DNA of 64,000 nucleotides from the NCBI RefSeq assembly GCF_013085345.1, contig NZ_JABFAJ010000003.1, forward strand, positions 357,617 through 421,616, in the 5' to 3' direction. This stretch comes from Isoptericola sediminis. GTDB taxonomy: Bacteria > Actinomycetota > Actinomycetes > Actinomycetales > Cellulomonadaceae. A program made the position numbers and the translations under genes. Within the stretch, counting starts at the first letter, position 1. Every line of letters starts with the position of its first letter. Below, piece by piece: positions 52,506 through 61,439 of this stretch. The notes under the pieces were generated by a model. The model did not search any database. It was not told where the DNA came from and saw only the letters and a program-made list of their open reading frames with translations.

Positions 52506-53950
52506 GCCAGCAGGTGGACGCCGTCGTCGTCGGCGGCGGGATCGGGGGCCTGGTCGCGGCCAGCACGCTCATCGACCGCGGCCTGCGGACCGTCGTCCTG
52601 GAGTCCTCGCCCCGGCTCGGCGGACCGATCCGGGGCGGCTCCTTCGAGTCGCTGCCGCGGGTGCCGGTCGACCTCGGTGCCGAGTCGTTCGCCTCCCGGG
52701 GGACCGCCGTGGCCGACCTCGCCGGCCGGCTCGGCCTCGAGGTCGTCGCCCCCGCGGCGCTGTCCGCCTGGGGCTACGCCGCGGGTCGTCCGTTCCCGCT
52801 GCCCGCCGCCGGGGTGCTCGGCATCCCGGCGGTCCCCTGGGCGGCGGACGTGCGCCGCGTCATCGGCTGGCCCGGCGTCGCCCGGGCCGCCCTGGACCGC
52901 GTGCTCCCCCGGTTCGTGGGGGCCGGGGCCGACGACCTCGGCACCCTGGTGCGCGCCCGGCTCGGAGCCCGTGCCACCGACCGGCTCGTCGCCCCGGTGG
53001 CCACCGGGGTCCACTCCGCCCCGCTGGATCGCCTGGACGTCGCGGCGGTCGCCCCGGGTCTGCGCGAACGGTTCGCCGTGGAGGGGTCGCTCACGCGCGC
53101 CGTGGCCGACCTGCGGGCCGCCGCGCCGGCGGGTTCGGCGGTCCGCGGCATCGCCGGCGGCCTGCACGGGCTGGTCGAGGCGCTGGCCGGGCAGATCGCC
53201 GCGAGCGCCGAGGACTGGACCGACTCCCCCACGACCGACGCCACCGGCCCCATCCACACCACGCTGCGCCTGGGCCACGAGGTCGTCGGGGTCGAGCGGG
53301 CCGACGACGGCGGCTGGGTCGTGCGCTCGCGGGCCACGTCCGCGCAGGTCCGGGGCGGCCACGGCTCGGTGCACACCACCATCGCCGAGCGCCTGGTGGT
53401 GGCCACCCCCACGGTGGCGCCCATGCTGGAGCCGTGGACCGGTGTGGTCCCCGTCCCGGAGCAGGGTGCGGACGTCTGGCTGGCGACGCTGCTGCTCGAC
53501 GCCCCCGAGCTGGACGCCGCACCCCGCGGCTCCGGGATGCTCGTCGCCCCCGACGCCGGGCCGGTGCGGGCCAAGGCCATGACCCACTCGACGGCGAAGT
53601 GGCCGTGGCTGGCCGAGCGCGTCCGCGCCGCGGCCGGCGAGGGCATGCACGTCGTCCGGCTGTCCTACGGCCGGCTCGGCGAGCCCACGGTCCCGCCCAC
53701 GGCCGAGGAGGCCGCGCGCGACGCCGCCGAGCTGCTGGGCGTACCCGTCGCGGACCGCGTGGTCGACCACCTGCTGCAGCGCTGGGACGGCGCGCTGCCG
53801 CCGCCGACCCCGGCCTACCGCACGGCGGTGGCCGACCTGGGGGCCGCCGTCGGCCGGACGCCGGGGCTCGCGACCACCGGGGGCTGGGTCGCCGGGACCG
53901 GTCTCGCCGCGATCGTCACGCACGCCCAGGCGGCCGTCGCCGGGCTCTAG
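52502..53950 (+). CDS. hemG: Protoporphyrinogen/coproporphyrinogen III oxidase (HemY/CgoX type)
   Basis: A 482-residue FAD-dependent oxidase of the HemY family. N-terminal motif VVGGGIGGLVAASTLIDRG; VDLGAESFASRG; the middle LVAPVATGVHSAPLDRLDV region; C-terminal GGWVAGTGLAAIVTHAQ. In actinobacteria this enzyme oxidises coproporphyrinogen III in the coproporphyrin-dependent route, so cgoX is the functional name. GTG overlaps the hemE stop. The next gene on this route, chdC (hemQ), is absent here. Confidence 0.92.
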   Translation: MSQQVDAVVVGGGIGGLVAASTLIDRGLRTVVLESSPRLGGPIRGGSFESLPRVPVDLGAESFASRGTAVADLAGRLGLEVVAPAALSAWGYAAGRPFPLPAAGVLGIPAVPWAADVRRVIGWPGVARAALDRVLPRFVGAGADDLGTLVRARLGARATDRLVAPVATGVHSAPLDRLDVAAVAPGLRERFAVEGSLTRAVADLRAAAPAGSAVRGIAGGLHGLVEALAGQIAASAEDWTDSPTTDATGPIHTTLRLGHEVVGVERADDGGWVVRSRATSAQVRGGHGSVHTTIAERLVVATPTVAPMLEPWTGVVPVPEQGADVWLATLLLDAPELDAAPRGSGMLVAPDAGPVRAKAMTHSTAKWPWLAERVRAAAGEGMHVVRLSYGRLGEPTVPPTAEEAARDAAELLGVPVADRVVDHLLQRWDGALPPPTPAYRTAVADLGAAVGRTPGLATTGGWVAGTGLAAIVTHAQAAVAGL

Positions 53951-54022
53951 GCCCGGGCTACGCCTGCCGACCCGCGGGCCTGGCCGAGTGAATGCCCGCC
54001 GACCTGCCTGCCAGCTCGGCCG

Positions 54023-54108
54023 CGCGGTCGTACCTTCCGTCACGCGGTCGTACCTTCCGTCACGCGGTCGTACCGGGCGGGTACGACCGCGTGACGGAAG
54101 GTACGACC
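54023..54108. repeat. Long perfect hairpin with duplicated 20-bp unit
   Basis: Arms of 29 bp at 54046-54074 and 54080-54108 with a 5-nt loop. The left side carries a 20-bp unit CGCGGTCGTACCTTCCGTCA twice in tandem plus a partial third copy. Between convergent hemG and mgsA. Confidence 0.85.
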
Positions 54109-54138
54109 TAGCAAGGGAGCCGACGCTCTCGCCGCGGG

Positions 54139-54588
54139 TCACTCGGCCGGTTCGCCGCCCACCCAGCCGCGCTGGTCGATGACCGGCCGGCGGGCGCCGT
54201 AGTCCTCGTGGATCAGCGGCGAGGAGATCATCATGTCCGCCGTGGCGACGTTGCACGCCATCGGCGCGTTCCAGACCGCCGCGAGGCGCAGCAGGGCCTT
54301 GACGTCCGGGTCGTGGGGCTGCGCCTCGAGGGGGTCCCAGAAGAAGATCAGCATGTCGATCGTGCCCTCGGCGATCTTGGCGCCGATCTGCTGGTCGCCC
54401 CCGACCGGGCCGGAGAGCAGGCGGTTCACGGGCAGCCCGAGCTCGAACTCGAGCATCGTCCCGGTGGTGCCGGTGGCCCAGAGCTGATGGCCGGCGAGGG
54501 TGTCGCGGTTGAACTCCGCCCACCGCAGCAGCTCGACCTTCTTGTTGTCGTGCGCCACCAGGGCGATGTCGTGTCGGACGGCCTCCAT
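54139..54588 (-). CDS. mgsA: Methylglyoxal synthase
   Basis: A 149-residue enzyme converting dihydroxyacetone phosphate to methylglyoxal and phosphate. Conserved: [29 protein letters not shown] (phosphate loop), [18 protein letters not shown] with the catalytic Asp, and [19 protein letters not shown]. Its ATG has GGAG-like GAGAGGAG. It is inserted on the opposite strand between hemG and hemC, breaking the heme gene row. Confidence 0.95.
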   Translation of the reverse strand: MEAVRHDIALVAHDNKKVELLRWAEFNRDTLAGHQLWATGTTGTMLEFELGLPVNRLLSGPVGGDQQIGAKIAEGTIDMLIFFWDPLEAQPHDPDVKALLRLAAVWNAPMACNVATADMMISSPLIHEDYGARRPVIDQRGWVGGEPAE

Positions 54589-54719
54589 GGAGCGCTCCTC
54601 TCCGTCGGGGCACCCCCGTGCCCCCTGGTGCTCATGCTGTCACGAGGGCACTGTGAGATCCGCCGGAACAGGGCCGTCCGGGTTGTCCCGGACCCCTCGG
54701 TTCGCGAGAGACTGGACGG

Positions 54720-55754
54720 GTGAGCACCCTCGACGTCACCCACCTGCGCCTCGGCACCCGGGCCAGCCGACTGGCGACCACGCAGTCCGGCTTCGTGGCG
54801 CGCCGCCTGACCGAGCTGCTCGAGCACCCCGTCGAGCTGGTCCACGTCCGGACCGCCGGGGACGCCGACCGCACGACCTCGCTCTCCCAGCTCGGCGGCA
54901 CGGGCGTGTTCGTCGCCGCGCTGCGCGAGGCCCTGCTCGACGAGCGCTGCGACGTCGCGGTGCACTCGCTGAAGGACCTGCCCACGGCCCAGCCTGCCGG
55001 TCTGACGTTCGTCACGCCGGAACGGGAGGACCCCCGCGACGCGCTGTGCGCCCGCGACGGGTTGACGCTGGAGACGCTGCCCCGCAACGGCCGGGTCGGC
55101 ACCGGTTCTCCGCGCCGGGCCGCCCAGCTGCAGGCGGCCCGGCCCGACCTCGAGATCGTCGACATCCGAGGCAACGTCGAGACCCGGCTGGCCCGGGCCC
55201 TCGGCGAGGACGCCGACCTGGACGCCGTCGTGCTCGCCTTCGCCGGGCTGAGCCGGCTGGACCGCACCGAGGTCGTCAGCGAGGTGCTCGACCCGTCGGT
55301 CGTCGCCCCGGCCCCCGGGCAGGGCGCCCTCGCGGTCGAGGCCCGTGCCGTCGACCTCGCCGACGGCGCGCTCGCCCAGGCGTTCGCCGCCCTGGACCAC
55401 CGGCCCACCCGGTTGGCGGTGACCGCCGAGCGCGGGGTGCTGGCCCGTCTCGAGGCCGGGTGCTCGGCCCCGATCGGCGCCCACGCCCGCCTGGAGGACG
55501 GCGAGCTCGTCATGTCGGCCGTCGTCGGGCGGGTCGACGGCGCCGAGCAGCTCACCCACACGGCCCGGGTCGCCGTCGGGCCCGACCTGTCCGACGCCGA
55601 CGCGGACACGGCGGCCCGCGCGCTGGGCGTCCGGGTCGCCGAACGGCTGCTCGCCGACGGCGCCGCGCGGCTGGCACCGCTGACCGCGGCACCGCCGTCC
55701 CGCGGCGACGCCGACCGGACGCTGACCGGGACGGACGACCCGGAGGTCCCGTGA
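54720..55754 (+). CDS. hemC: Hydroxymethylbilane synthase (porphobilinogen deaminase)
   Basis: A 344-residue enzyme that links four porphobilinogens. [16 protein letters not shown] at the start, VHSLKDLPT, and the dipyrromethane-cofactor Cys248 in EAGCSAPIG are all present. GTG is 6 nt after GAGACT (54708-54713), with TTGTCC as a possible -35, so leaderless. It overlaps the next gene by GTGA. Confidence 0.96.
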   Translation: MSTLDVTHLRLGTRASRLATTQSGFVARRLTELLEHPVELVHVRTAGDADRTTSLSQLGGTGVFVAALREALLDERCDVAVHSLKDLPTAQPAGLTFVTPEREDPRDALCARDGLTLETLPRNGRVGTGSPRRAAQLQAARPDLEIVDIRGNVETRLARALGEDADLDAVVLAFAGLSRLDRTEVVSEVLDPSVVAPAPGQGALAVEARAVDLADGALAQAFAALDHRPTRLAVTAERGVLARLEAGCSAPIGAHARLEDGELVMSAVVGRVDGAEQLTHTARVAVGPDLSDADADTAARALGVRVAERLLADGAARLAPLTAAPPSRGDADRTLTGTDDPEVP

Positions 55755-56506
55755 CCGCCCCGGACCCACGTCCCCCGCTGACGGGACGGTCGGTGCTGCT
55801 GCCGCGCTCGCCGGAGCGGGCGGCCGGGCTGGCCGCGCTGCTGCGCGACGCCGGGGCGGACGTCACCGTCGCCCCGGTGATCACCCGGGCTCCGGCGCAC
55901 GACCAGGAGGCCCTGCGCGGGACCGTGGCCCACCTGCACGACGGACGGTTCGCCTGGACCGTGATCACCAGCGTGAACGCGGTCGAGGCCCTGGCCGGGG
56001 TTGCCGCCCGCCCGCTCGCCGCCGCACCCACCCGGTGGGCCGCCGTGGGCCCGGCCACCGTCCGCGCGCTGCGGGCCGTGGACGTCGAGCCGGAGCTGGT
56101 GCCCGCGGACGCCTCGGCCGACGGGCTCGTCACCGCCTTCCCGCACGCCGACGAGGAGGGGCGACCCGTGCTGCTGCCGCTCGGGGACCGCGCCCGCCCC
56201 ACCCTGCGCGACGGTCTGGCCGCCCGCGGTTGGCACCCCGAGGTGGTCACCGCCTACCGCACCGTGCGCACCGCGCTGCCGGCGGACGTCGTCGGCCGCC
56301 CCTACGACCTGGTCGTGGTCACCTCGGGCTCCGTCGCCCGAGAGATCGCCGCCCAGCTCGGCACCGCCGCACCCGTCGTCGCGATCGGCCGTCCCTCGGC
56401 CGACACCGCGCACGAGGTGGGCCTGACCGTCGCGGGCGTCGCGTCCGCACCGACCGACGACGGCCTCGCCGCCGCCGTCACGACCGCCCTGGAGCAGAAC
56501 TCATGA
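55751..56506 (+). CDS. hemD: Uroporphyrinogen-III synthase
   Basis: A 251-residue enzyme of the divergent HemD family: [52 protein letters not shown], and [17 protein letters not shown]. Two-lobe fold. Coupled by GTGA to hemC and by ATGA to hemB. The sequence family is weakly conserved, so the call also leans on position. Confidence 0.88.
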   Translation: MTAPDPRPPLTGRSVLLPRSPERAAGLAALLRDAGADVTVAPVITRAPAHDQEALRGTVAHLHDGRFAWTVITSVNAVEALAGVAARPLAAAPTRWAAVGPATVRALRAVDVEPELVPADASADGLVTAFPHADEEGRPVLLPLGDRARPTLRDGLAARGWHPEVVTAYRTVRTALPADVVGRPYDLVVVTSGSVAREIAAQLGTAAPVVAIGRPSADTAHEVGLTVAGVASAPTDDGLAAAVTTALEQNS

Positions 56507-57507
56507 GCACGTCCGGCATCGTCTACCGGCCCCGCCGTCTGCGCACGACACCGCGGATGCGCCGGCTCGCCGCCGAGACCCGGCTGCACCCGGCCGACCT
56601 CGTGCTGCCGCTGTTCGTCAAGGAGGGGCTGACCGAGCCCGCGCCGATCTCGTCGATGCCCGGCCAGGTGCAGCACACCGAGGCCACGCTGGCCGACGCC
56701 GTCGCCGCCGCGGCTCGCGCGGGGGTCGGCGGGGTGATGCTCTTCGGCATCCCGGCCGAGCGGGACGGCCGCGGCACCGCCGGCGACGACCCGGACGGCA
56801 TCCTGCAGCGCGGGATCCGGGCCGCGCGCGCGGCCGTGACCGCCGTCGAGGCGGAGACGGGGCGCCCCGGCCCCGTGGTCATGGCCGACACCTGCCTGGA
56901 CGAGTTCACCGACCACGGCCACTGCGGCGTGCTCACCCCCGAGGGCGTCGTCGACAACGACAGCACCCTGGAGCGCTACGCGACGATGGCGGTCGCGCAG
57001 GCGAAGGCCGGCGCCGAGGTGGTCTCGCCGTCGGGCATGATGGACGGCCAGGTCGCCGTGATCCGTGACGCGCTGGACGACGCGGGCTTCGAGGACGTGT
57101 CGATCCTCGCCTACAGCGCCAAGTACGCCAGCGCCTTCTACGGGCCGTTCCGCGAGGCCGTCGACTCCGCGCTGCAGGGCGACCGGCGGACCTACCAGAT
57201 GGACGCCGCCAACTCCCGCGAGGGGCTGCGCGAGGCCGACCTGGACCTGGCCGAGGGGGCGGACATGGTCATGGTCAAGCCAGCCGGGACCTCCCTGGAC
57301 GTCCTGCGCGGCGTCGCCGACCGTGCCGACGTGCCCGTGGCCGCCTACCAGGTCTCCGGCGAGTACGCGATGATCGAGGCGGCGGCCGCGAACGGCTGGA
57401 TCGACCGCCGCGGTGCCGTCCTGGAGTCGGTGCTGGCCATCAAGCGGGCCGGCGCCGACGTGATCCTCACCTACTGGGCGCACGAGATCGCGGACTGGCT
57501 CGCCTGA
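56503..57507 (+). CDS. hemB: Delta-aminolevulinic acid dehydratase (porphobilinogen synthase)
   Basis: A 334-residue enzyme. Schiff-base lysines are Lys207 ([15 protein letters not shown]) and Lys259 (VMVKPAG). The metal-site region reads [14 protein letters not shown], with Cys131 and Cys141 but not the full cysteine triad of zinc enzymes, so it may use magnesium or a mixed site. ATG overlaps the hemD stop. Confidence 0.95.
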   Translation: MSTSGIVYRPRRLRTTPRMRRLAAETRLHPADLVLPLFVKEGLTEPAPISSMPGQVQHTEATLADAVAAAARAGVGGVMLFGIPAERDGRGTAGDDPDGILQRGIRAARAAVTAVEAETGRPGPVVMADTCLDEFTDHGHCGVLTPEGVVDNDSTLERYATMAVAQAKAGAEVVSPSGMMDGQVAVIRDALDDAGFEDVSILAYSAKYASAFYGPFREAVDSALQGDRRTYQMDAANSREGLREADLDLAEGADMVMVKPAGTSLDVLRGVADRADVPVAAYQVSGEYAMIEAAAANGWIDRRGAVLESVLAIKRAGADVILTYWAHEIADWLA

Positions 57508-57547
57508 CCCGGCCGAGCCCCCGCCACCACCGAACGGAAGGACCACG

Positions 57548-58921
57548 ATGACGGACACCGCAGGCTTCGGCCAGGTCGAGACGGCGCTCGTGGGCGCCAC
57601 GCCCCCGGCCGACAACCACTCCGCGTTCCTGCGTGCCCAGGACGCCATCCCCGGCGGGGTGAACTCCCCGGTGCGCGCCTATGGCTCGGTCGGCGGCGAC
57701 CCGCGGTTCCTGACGTCGGCCCGCGGCCCCTACGTCACCGACGTCGCCGGGCGCGAGTACGTCGACCTCGTCGGATCCTGGGGCCCGGCCCTGCTCGGGC
57801 ACGCCCACCCCGAGGTGGTGGCCGCCGTGCAGGAGGCGGCATCGCGCGGACTGTCCTTCGGCGCGCCGACGATCGGCGAGGTCGAGCTCGCCGAGGAGAT
57901 CCGTCGGCGGGTCCCGGCCGCCGAGCACGTCCGGCTGGTGTCCACCGGCACCGAGGCGACGATGACGGCGGTGCGGCTGGCGCGGGGCGTCACCGGACGC
58001 CCGCTGGTCGTCAAGTTCGCCGGCTGCTACCACGGGCACGTGGACGCGCTGCTCGCCGAGGCCGGGTCGGGCGTCGCGACGCTGGCCATGCCCGGGTCGG
58101 CCGGGGTCACCGAGGCCGCGGCCGCCGAGACCCTCGTCCTGCCGTACAACGACCTGGACGCCGTCGAGGCGGTGTTCGCCGCGCACGGCGACCGCATCGC
58201 TGCCGTCATCACCGAGTCGGCCCCCGCGAACATGGGTGTCGTGCCGCCCGCGCCGGGCTTCAACGCCGGGCTGCGCCGCCTGACCTCCCAGCACGGGGCG
58301 CTGCTCGTCCTGGACGAGGTGCTCACCGGGTTCCGCGTCTCCGACGCCGGCTACTGGGGTCTGGCCCGGGCGCAGGGCGAGGACTGGACCCCGGACCTGT
58401 TCACCTTCGGCAAGGTCGTCGGCGGCGGCATGCCGGTGGCCGCGCTGGCCGGCGCCGCGTCGGTCATGGACCATCTCGCCCCGACCGGCCCCGTCTACCA
58501 GGCGGGCACGCTGTCCGGGAACCCCGTCGCCGTGGCCGCGGGCCTGGCGACGCTGCGGCTGGCCGACGATCTCGTGTACGACCGGGTGTCCGAGGTGGCC
58601 GGCACCGTGTCGACAGCTCTCGAGGAGGCCCTGGACGCCGAGGGCGTGCCGCACCGCGTGCAGCGCGTGGGGTCGCTGTTCTCGGTCTTCTTCGGCGAGG
58701 CCGCGGCTCGCGACGGCGTGGCGTCGTTCGCCGACGCCCGGGCCCAGGACGTCTTCCGCCACCGGCCGTTCTTCCACGCGATGCTCGACGCGGGCGTCAA
58801 CCTGCCGCCCTCGCTGTTCGAGGCGTGGTTCTGCTCGGCGGCGCACGACGAGGAGGCGGTCGGCCGCATCCTCGAGGCGCTGCCCGCGGCGGCGAGGGCC
58901 GCGGCGGCCGCGACGGCCTGA
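57548..58921 (+). CDS. hemL: Glutamate-1-semialdehyde 2,1-aminomutase
   Basis: A 457-residue class III aminotransferase-fold PLP enzyme, second step of the C5 pathway. [16 protein letters not shown] near the start, [16 protein letters not shown], and the PLP lysine Lys289 in [18 protein letters not shown]. It has a ribosome site (GGAAGGA) and lies 40 nt after hemB. Ends the heme operon. Confidence 0.96.
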   Translation: MTDTAGFGQVETALVGATPPADNHSAFLRAQDAIPGGVNSPVRAYGSVGGDPRFLTSARGPYVTDVAGREYVDLVGSWGPALLGHAHPEVVAAVQEAASRGLSFGAPTIGEVELAEEIRRRVPAAEHVRLVSTGTEATMTAVRLARGVTGRPLVVKFAGCYHGHVDALLAEAGSGVATLAMPGSAGVTEAAAAETLVLPYNDLDAVEAVFAAHGDRIAAVITESAPANMGVVPPAPGFNAGLRRLTSQHGALLVLDEVLTGFRVSDAGYWGLARAQGEDWTPDLFTFGKVVGGGMPVAALAGAASVMDHLAPTGPVYQAGTLSGNPVAVAAGLATLRLADDLVYDRVSEVAGTVSTALEEALDAEGVPHRVQRVGSLFSVFFGEAAARDGVASFADARAQDVFRHRPFFHAMLDAGVNLPPSLFEAWFCSAAHDEEAVGRILEALPAAARAAAAATA

Positions 58922-58938
58922 CCCGGCTCCCGAGCACC

Positions 58939-58973
58939 CGTGCCCCGGTACCCAGGGCGGGTACCGGGGCACG
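58939..58973. terminator. Terminator between hemL and a convergent gene
   Basis: Perfect 15-bp arms CGTGCCCCGGTACCC and complement with a 5-nt loop, 17 nt past the hemL stop. Confidence 0.7.
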
Positions 58974-58994
58974 GTCGTCCCGCGCCGACGACGG

Positions 58995-59783
58995 TCAGCG
59001 GGCGCCGACGCCGTCGGTCCCGGTGGCCGCCGTGGTGCGGTTGGTCGGTGCGACGACGATCCGCACCGTGCCCGCCTTGCCCTTGCGGATCCGCGTGACG
59101 ACCTCTCCGCCCGTCCCGGTCGTGACGTACTTGACGGTGCTCCAGCTCGCCGCGCCGTCCGGCTTGAACTGGATCGCGACCTCGACGCCCTTCCTGGCCC
59201 TCCACGTCCCCTCGTAGGACGTCGAGGACTTCCAGACGTTCTCCTTGACCGTCCCGCGGACCTGGACGTAGGCCCGGGAGCCGCTCTTCCGGTAGGCGTC
59301 CGTGCCCACGACCTTGCGCGCGTTGCGCAGGTACACGGTCGTCAGGTGGTCGTCGAACGGGTAGAGCAACGAACCGCCGTACACGGGCGCCGTCTCGGCC
59401 CCCACGGCGAGCCGCTGCGGCGCGAGGCGGTCGTACTTGCGGAAGACGACGGTGGTCTTCTTGGTCGTCTCGACCGTGTCGGTGAAGTCGGCCCAGGAGA
59501 ACTGCCAGTCGCCGTTGATCGACTCGGCGGTCGCGTAGCCGGCGTCACCCCACCACCCGGTGAAGGTGCCGGGTCCCGAGAACGCCAGCTTGGCCGTCAC
59601 CGGGACCTTGGTGTAGCCCGCCCGGTTGATGGTCACGTACTTCGGTGTGGTCACCGTCATGCGGACGGACCGGCCCTCGGTGTCCGAGTCGGTGACGGAT
59701 CCGGATCCGGCGGTCGCCGGTGCGGCGACCCCTCCGACGGCCAGCAGGGCGCCCACCACGGACGCCACGATCATGCGCTTCAT
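58995..59783 (-). CDS. Secreted hypothetical protein
   Basis: A 262-residue protein with a clear Sec signal (MKRMIVASVVGALLAVGGVA, cleaved near 26 at ATAGS). The mature part is beta-rich with many Thr, Val, Lys and Tyr; it looks like one or two Ig-like or calcineurin-like beta domains, without recognised motif (similar to proteins annotated as hypothetical in related genomes). Start supported by GGGAGC 4 nt upstream. Function unknown. Confidence 0.65.
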   Translation of the reverse strand: MKRMIVASVVGALLAVGGVAAPATAGSGSVTDSDTEGRSVRMTVTTPKYVTINRAGYTKVPVTAKLAFSGPGTFTGWWGDAGYATAESINGDWQFSWADFTDTVETTKKTTVVFRKYDRLAPQRLAVGAETAPVYGGSLLYPFDDHLTTVYLRNARKVVGTDAYRKSGSRAYVQVRGTVKENVWKSSTSYEGTWRARKGVEVAIQFKPDGAASWSTVKYVTTGTGGEVVTRIRKGKAGTVRIVVAPTNRTTAATGTDGVGAR

Positions 59784-60043
59784 CGACGCTCCCTGATCTG
59801 CCGCTCGGCACAGCGCTCGGGCGGCGGCTCAACATAGCGCCACCGGGGCGTGAACGACCAGGTCATGCCCCTTTTTCACCCCGTCGCGCCCCGACGGGTC
59901 GCGGCGGCAGGACGTCCCGGCGGCAGGGCGTCCCGGCGGGAGGACCGGTGCGCGCGATCCTGGTGACGACCAGCACCCTTGGGTACGTTGGGTGGATCTC
60001 GGGGGCCCCGGCTCCCTCGACCGGTGCCAGGAGAGGATCAGAG

Positions 60044-60529
60044 ATGAACAAGTCCGAGCTCGCCGCGGCCGTCGCCGAACGCACCGAGAGCACCCCGACC
60101 CAGGCGCGGCGGCAGGTCGACGCCGTCCTGGACTCGATCATGGAGAGCGTCTCCGCCGGTGAACGCGTCTCCTTGCTCGGCTTCGGAACCTTCACCGGCG
60201 CGGAGCGCCCCGCCCGGACCGCCCGCAACCCGCGCACGGGCGACACGGTCGAGGTCCCGGCCGCCGTCGTCCCGCGCTTCCGGGCCGGCTCGGGGTTCAA
60301 GGCGCGGGTCTCGGGCGGCGACCCCGCCCCCGCCACGAACGGTGCCTCGACGGACACCGCGAAGACGGCGGCCACGGACGCGAAGGCCGACACGGGCAAG
60401 AAGAACAAGAAGGGGAAGAAGAACAAGAAGGCCGACAAGGGCAAGAAGTCGGCCAAGGGCTCCCCGAAGGCGGCCTCGGGCAAGGACGCGAAGAAGTCCG
60501 GGAAGAGCAAGAAGTCGAAGAAGAAGTGA
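60044..60529 (+). CDS. HU-family DNA-binding protein with lysine-rich tail
   Basis: A 161-residue nucleoid protein. Residues 1-90 are an HU domain: MNKSELAAAVAERTESTPTQ, VSLLGFGTFTGAERPARTAR NPRTG-type arm (FGTFTGAERPARTARNPRTG), FRAGSGFKARV. Residues 100-161 are a Lys/Ala/Gly-rich tail with KKNKKGKKNKKADKGKK-type runs, as in mycobacterial HupB. The tail adds nonspecific DNA affinity and is a likely modification target. ATG has GGAGAGG about 8 nt upstream. The gap 59784-60043 holds promoter sequence only. Confidence 0.92.
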   Translation: MNKSELAAAVAERTESTPTQARRQVDAVLDSIMESVSAGERVSLLGFGTFTGAERPARTARNPRTGDTVEVPAAVVPRFRAGSGFKARVSGGDPAPATNGASTDTAKTAATDAKADTGKKNKKGKKNKKADKGKKSAKGSPKAASGKDAKKSGKSKKSKKK

Positions 60530-60554
60530 CGGCGGACCGTGCCCGGAATCACCC

Positions 60555-60582
60555 TTGACCACATACCCCCGGAGGGTATGCT
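60555..60582 (+). promoter_or_regulatory. Copper-regulated promoter with CsoR operator
   Basis: -35 TTGACC (60555-60560), 16-nt spacer, -10 TATGCT (60577-60582), start at or next to the csoR ATG. The palindrome ATACCCCCGGAGGGTAT (60563-60579) fills the spacer; GC-tract palindromes flanked by AT/TA are typical CsoR sites. Confidence 0.8.
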
Positions 60583-60588
60583 GGAGCC

Positions 60589-60930
60589 ATGACCGAGACA
60601 ACAGCGCCCGACCCGACCACGGCGGTCGGCGCGGACGAGCACGACGGCCCGCACGGGTACGCCTCGGACAAGGCGGCGTACCTCAAGCGCATGCGCCGCA
60701 TCGAGGGCCAGGTCCGCGGCATCGCCCGGATGATCGACGAGGACGTCTACTGCATCGACATCCTGACCCAGGTGTCAGCCGTGACGAAGGCGCTGCAGTC
60801 CGTGAGCCTGGCGCTGGTCGAGGACCATCTCAACCACTGCGTCGTCGGGGCCGCCCGCGAGTCCGACGAGGCAGGGGCCGCGAAGGTCAAGGAGGCGACC
60901 GATGCCATCGGACGCCTCGTCCGCAGCTGA
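60589..60930 (+). CDS. csoR: Copper-sensing transcriptional repressor CsoR
   Basis: A 113-residue CsoR-type repressor. The Cu(I) ligands are Cys55 (YCIDILTQV), His80 and Cys84 (EDHLNHCVVG). The helical fold with KAAYLKRMRRIEGQVRGIAR is intact. Apo protein binds the promoter operator and Cu(I) releases it. ATG is 6 nt after TATGCT, so leaderless, and repression should cover the whole operon csoR - HMA-like - copA. Confidence 0.95.
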   Translation: MTETTAPDPTTAVGADEHDGPHGYASDKAAYLKRMRRIEGQVRGIARMIDEDVYCIDILTQVSAVTKALQSVSLALVEDHLNHCVVGAARESDEAGAAKVKEATDAIGRLVRS

Positions 60931-60952
60931 TCGAAGGAGACCGAGGAGCACC

Positions 60953-61267
60953 ATGAGCACCGTCACCACGCTGGGCGTCACCGGCATGACCAGCACCGAC
61001 TCCGTCGCGCGCGTCACCGAGCGCATCGAGACCGTCGACCGCGCCGAGCACGTCAGCATCGTGCTCCACCCGGACGCGGAGTCCGAGGTCACGGTCTTCT
61101 CCGACGAGCCGCTCGACGAGGCTGCGCTGCGCGCCGCCGTCGAGGAGGCGGGCTACGAGGTCGCCTCGCTCGACGTGCAGACGGACGCGCTCGCGGCCCA
61201 GCAGGCCGAGCAGGCGCCCGGCAAGCAGCGGGCGCACGACGACGCCGCGCACACCTGGGGCCGCTGA
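60953..61267 (+). CDS. HMA-like (CopZ-type) protein lacking both metal-binding cysteines
   Basis: A 104-residue protein with the fold of a copper chaperone: TTLGVTGMTSTDSVARVTERI at the start and DEAALRAAVEEAGYEVASL at the end of the domain. The expected CxxC is replaced by Ser-Thr-Asp-Ser (GMTSTDSV), so both ligands are lost. A His-containing tail (AHDDAAHTW) follows. It sits between csoR and copA. It may be a regulator, a different-metal binder or a degenerate chaperone. ATG has GAGGAG. Confidence 0.8.
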   Translation: MSTVTTLGVTGMTSTDSVARVTERIETVDRAEHVSIVLHPDAESEVTVFSDEPLDEAALRAAVEEAGYEVASLDVQTDALAAQQAEQAPGKQRAHDDAAHTWGR

Positions 61268-61439
61268 GCAGCCCCCAGCGCCCCCCTTCTTCCCGCGGAC
61301 CGTCCGCCGACCCGCCGTCCTGCCGGACGGCGCGGACCCTCTGCGCCGCACCGGACACCCCGGTGCACCCGACCGCGCCGACCGCCTCCCCGGTCCGCCG
61401 CCGGTGACATCCACGCACGCACCACAGGAGTCACCTCCC

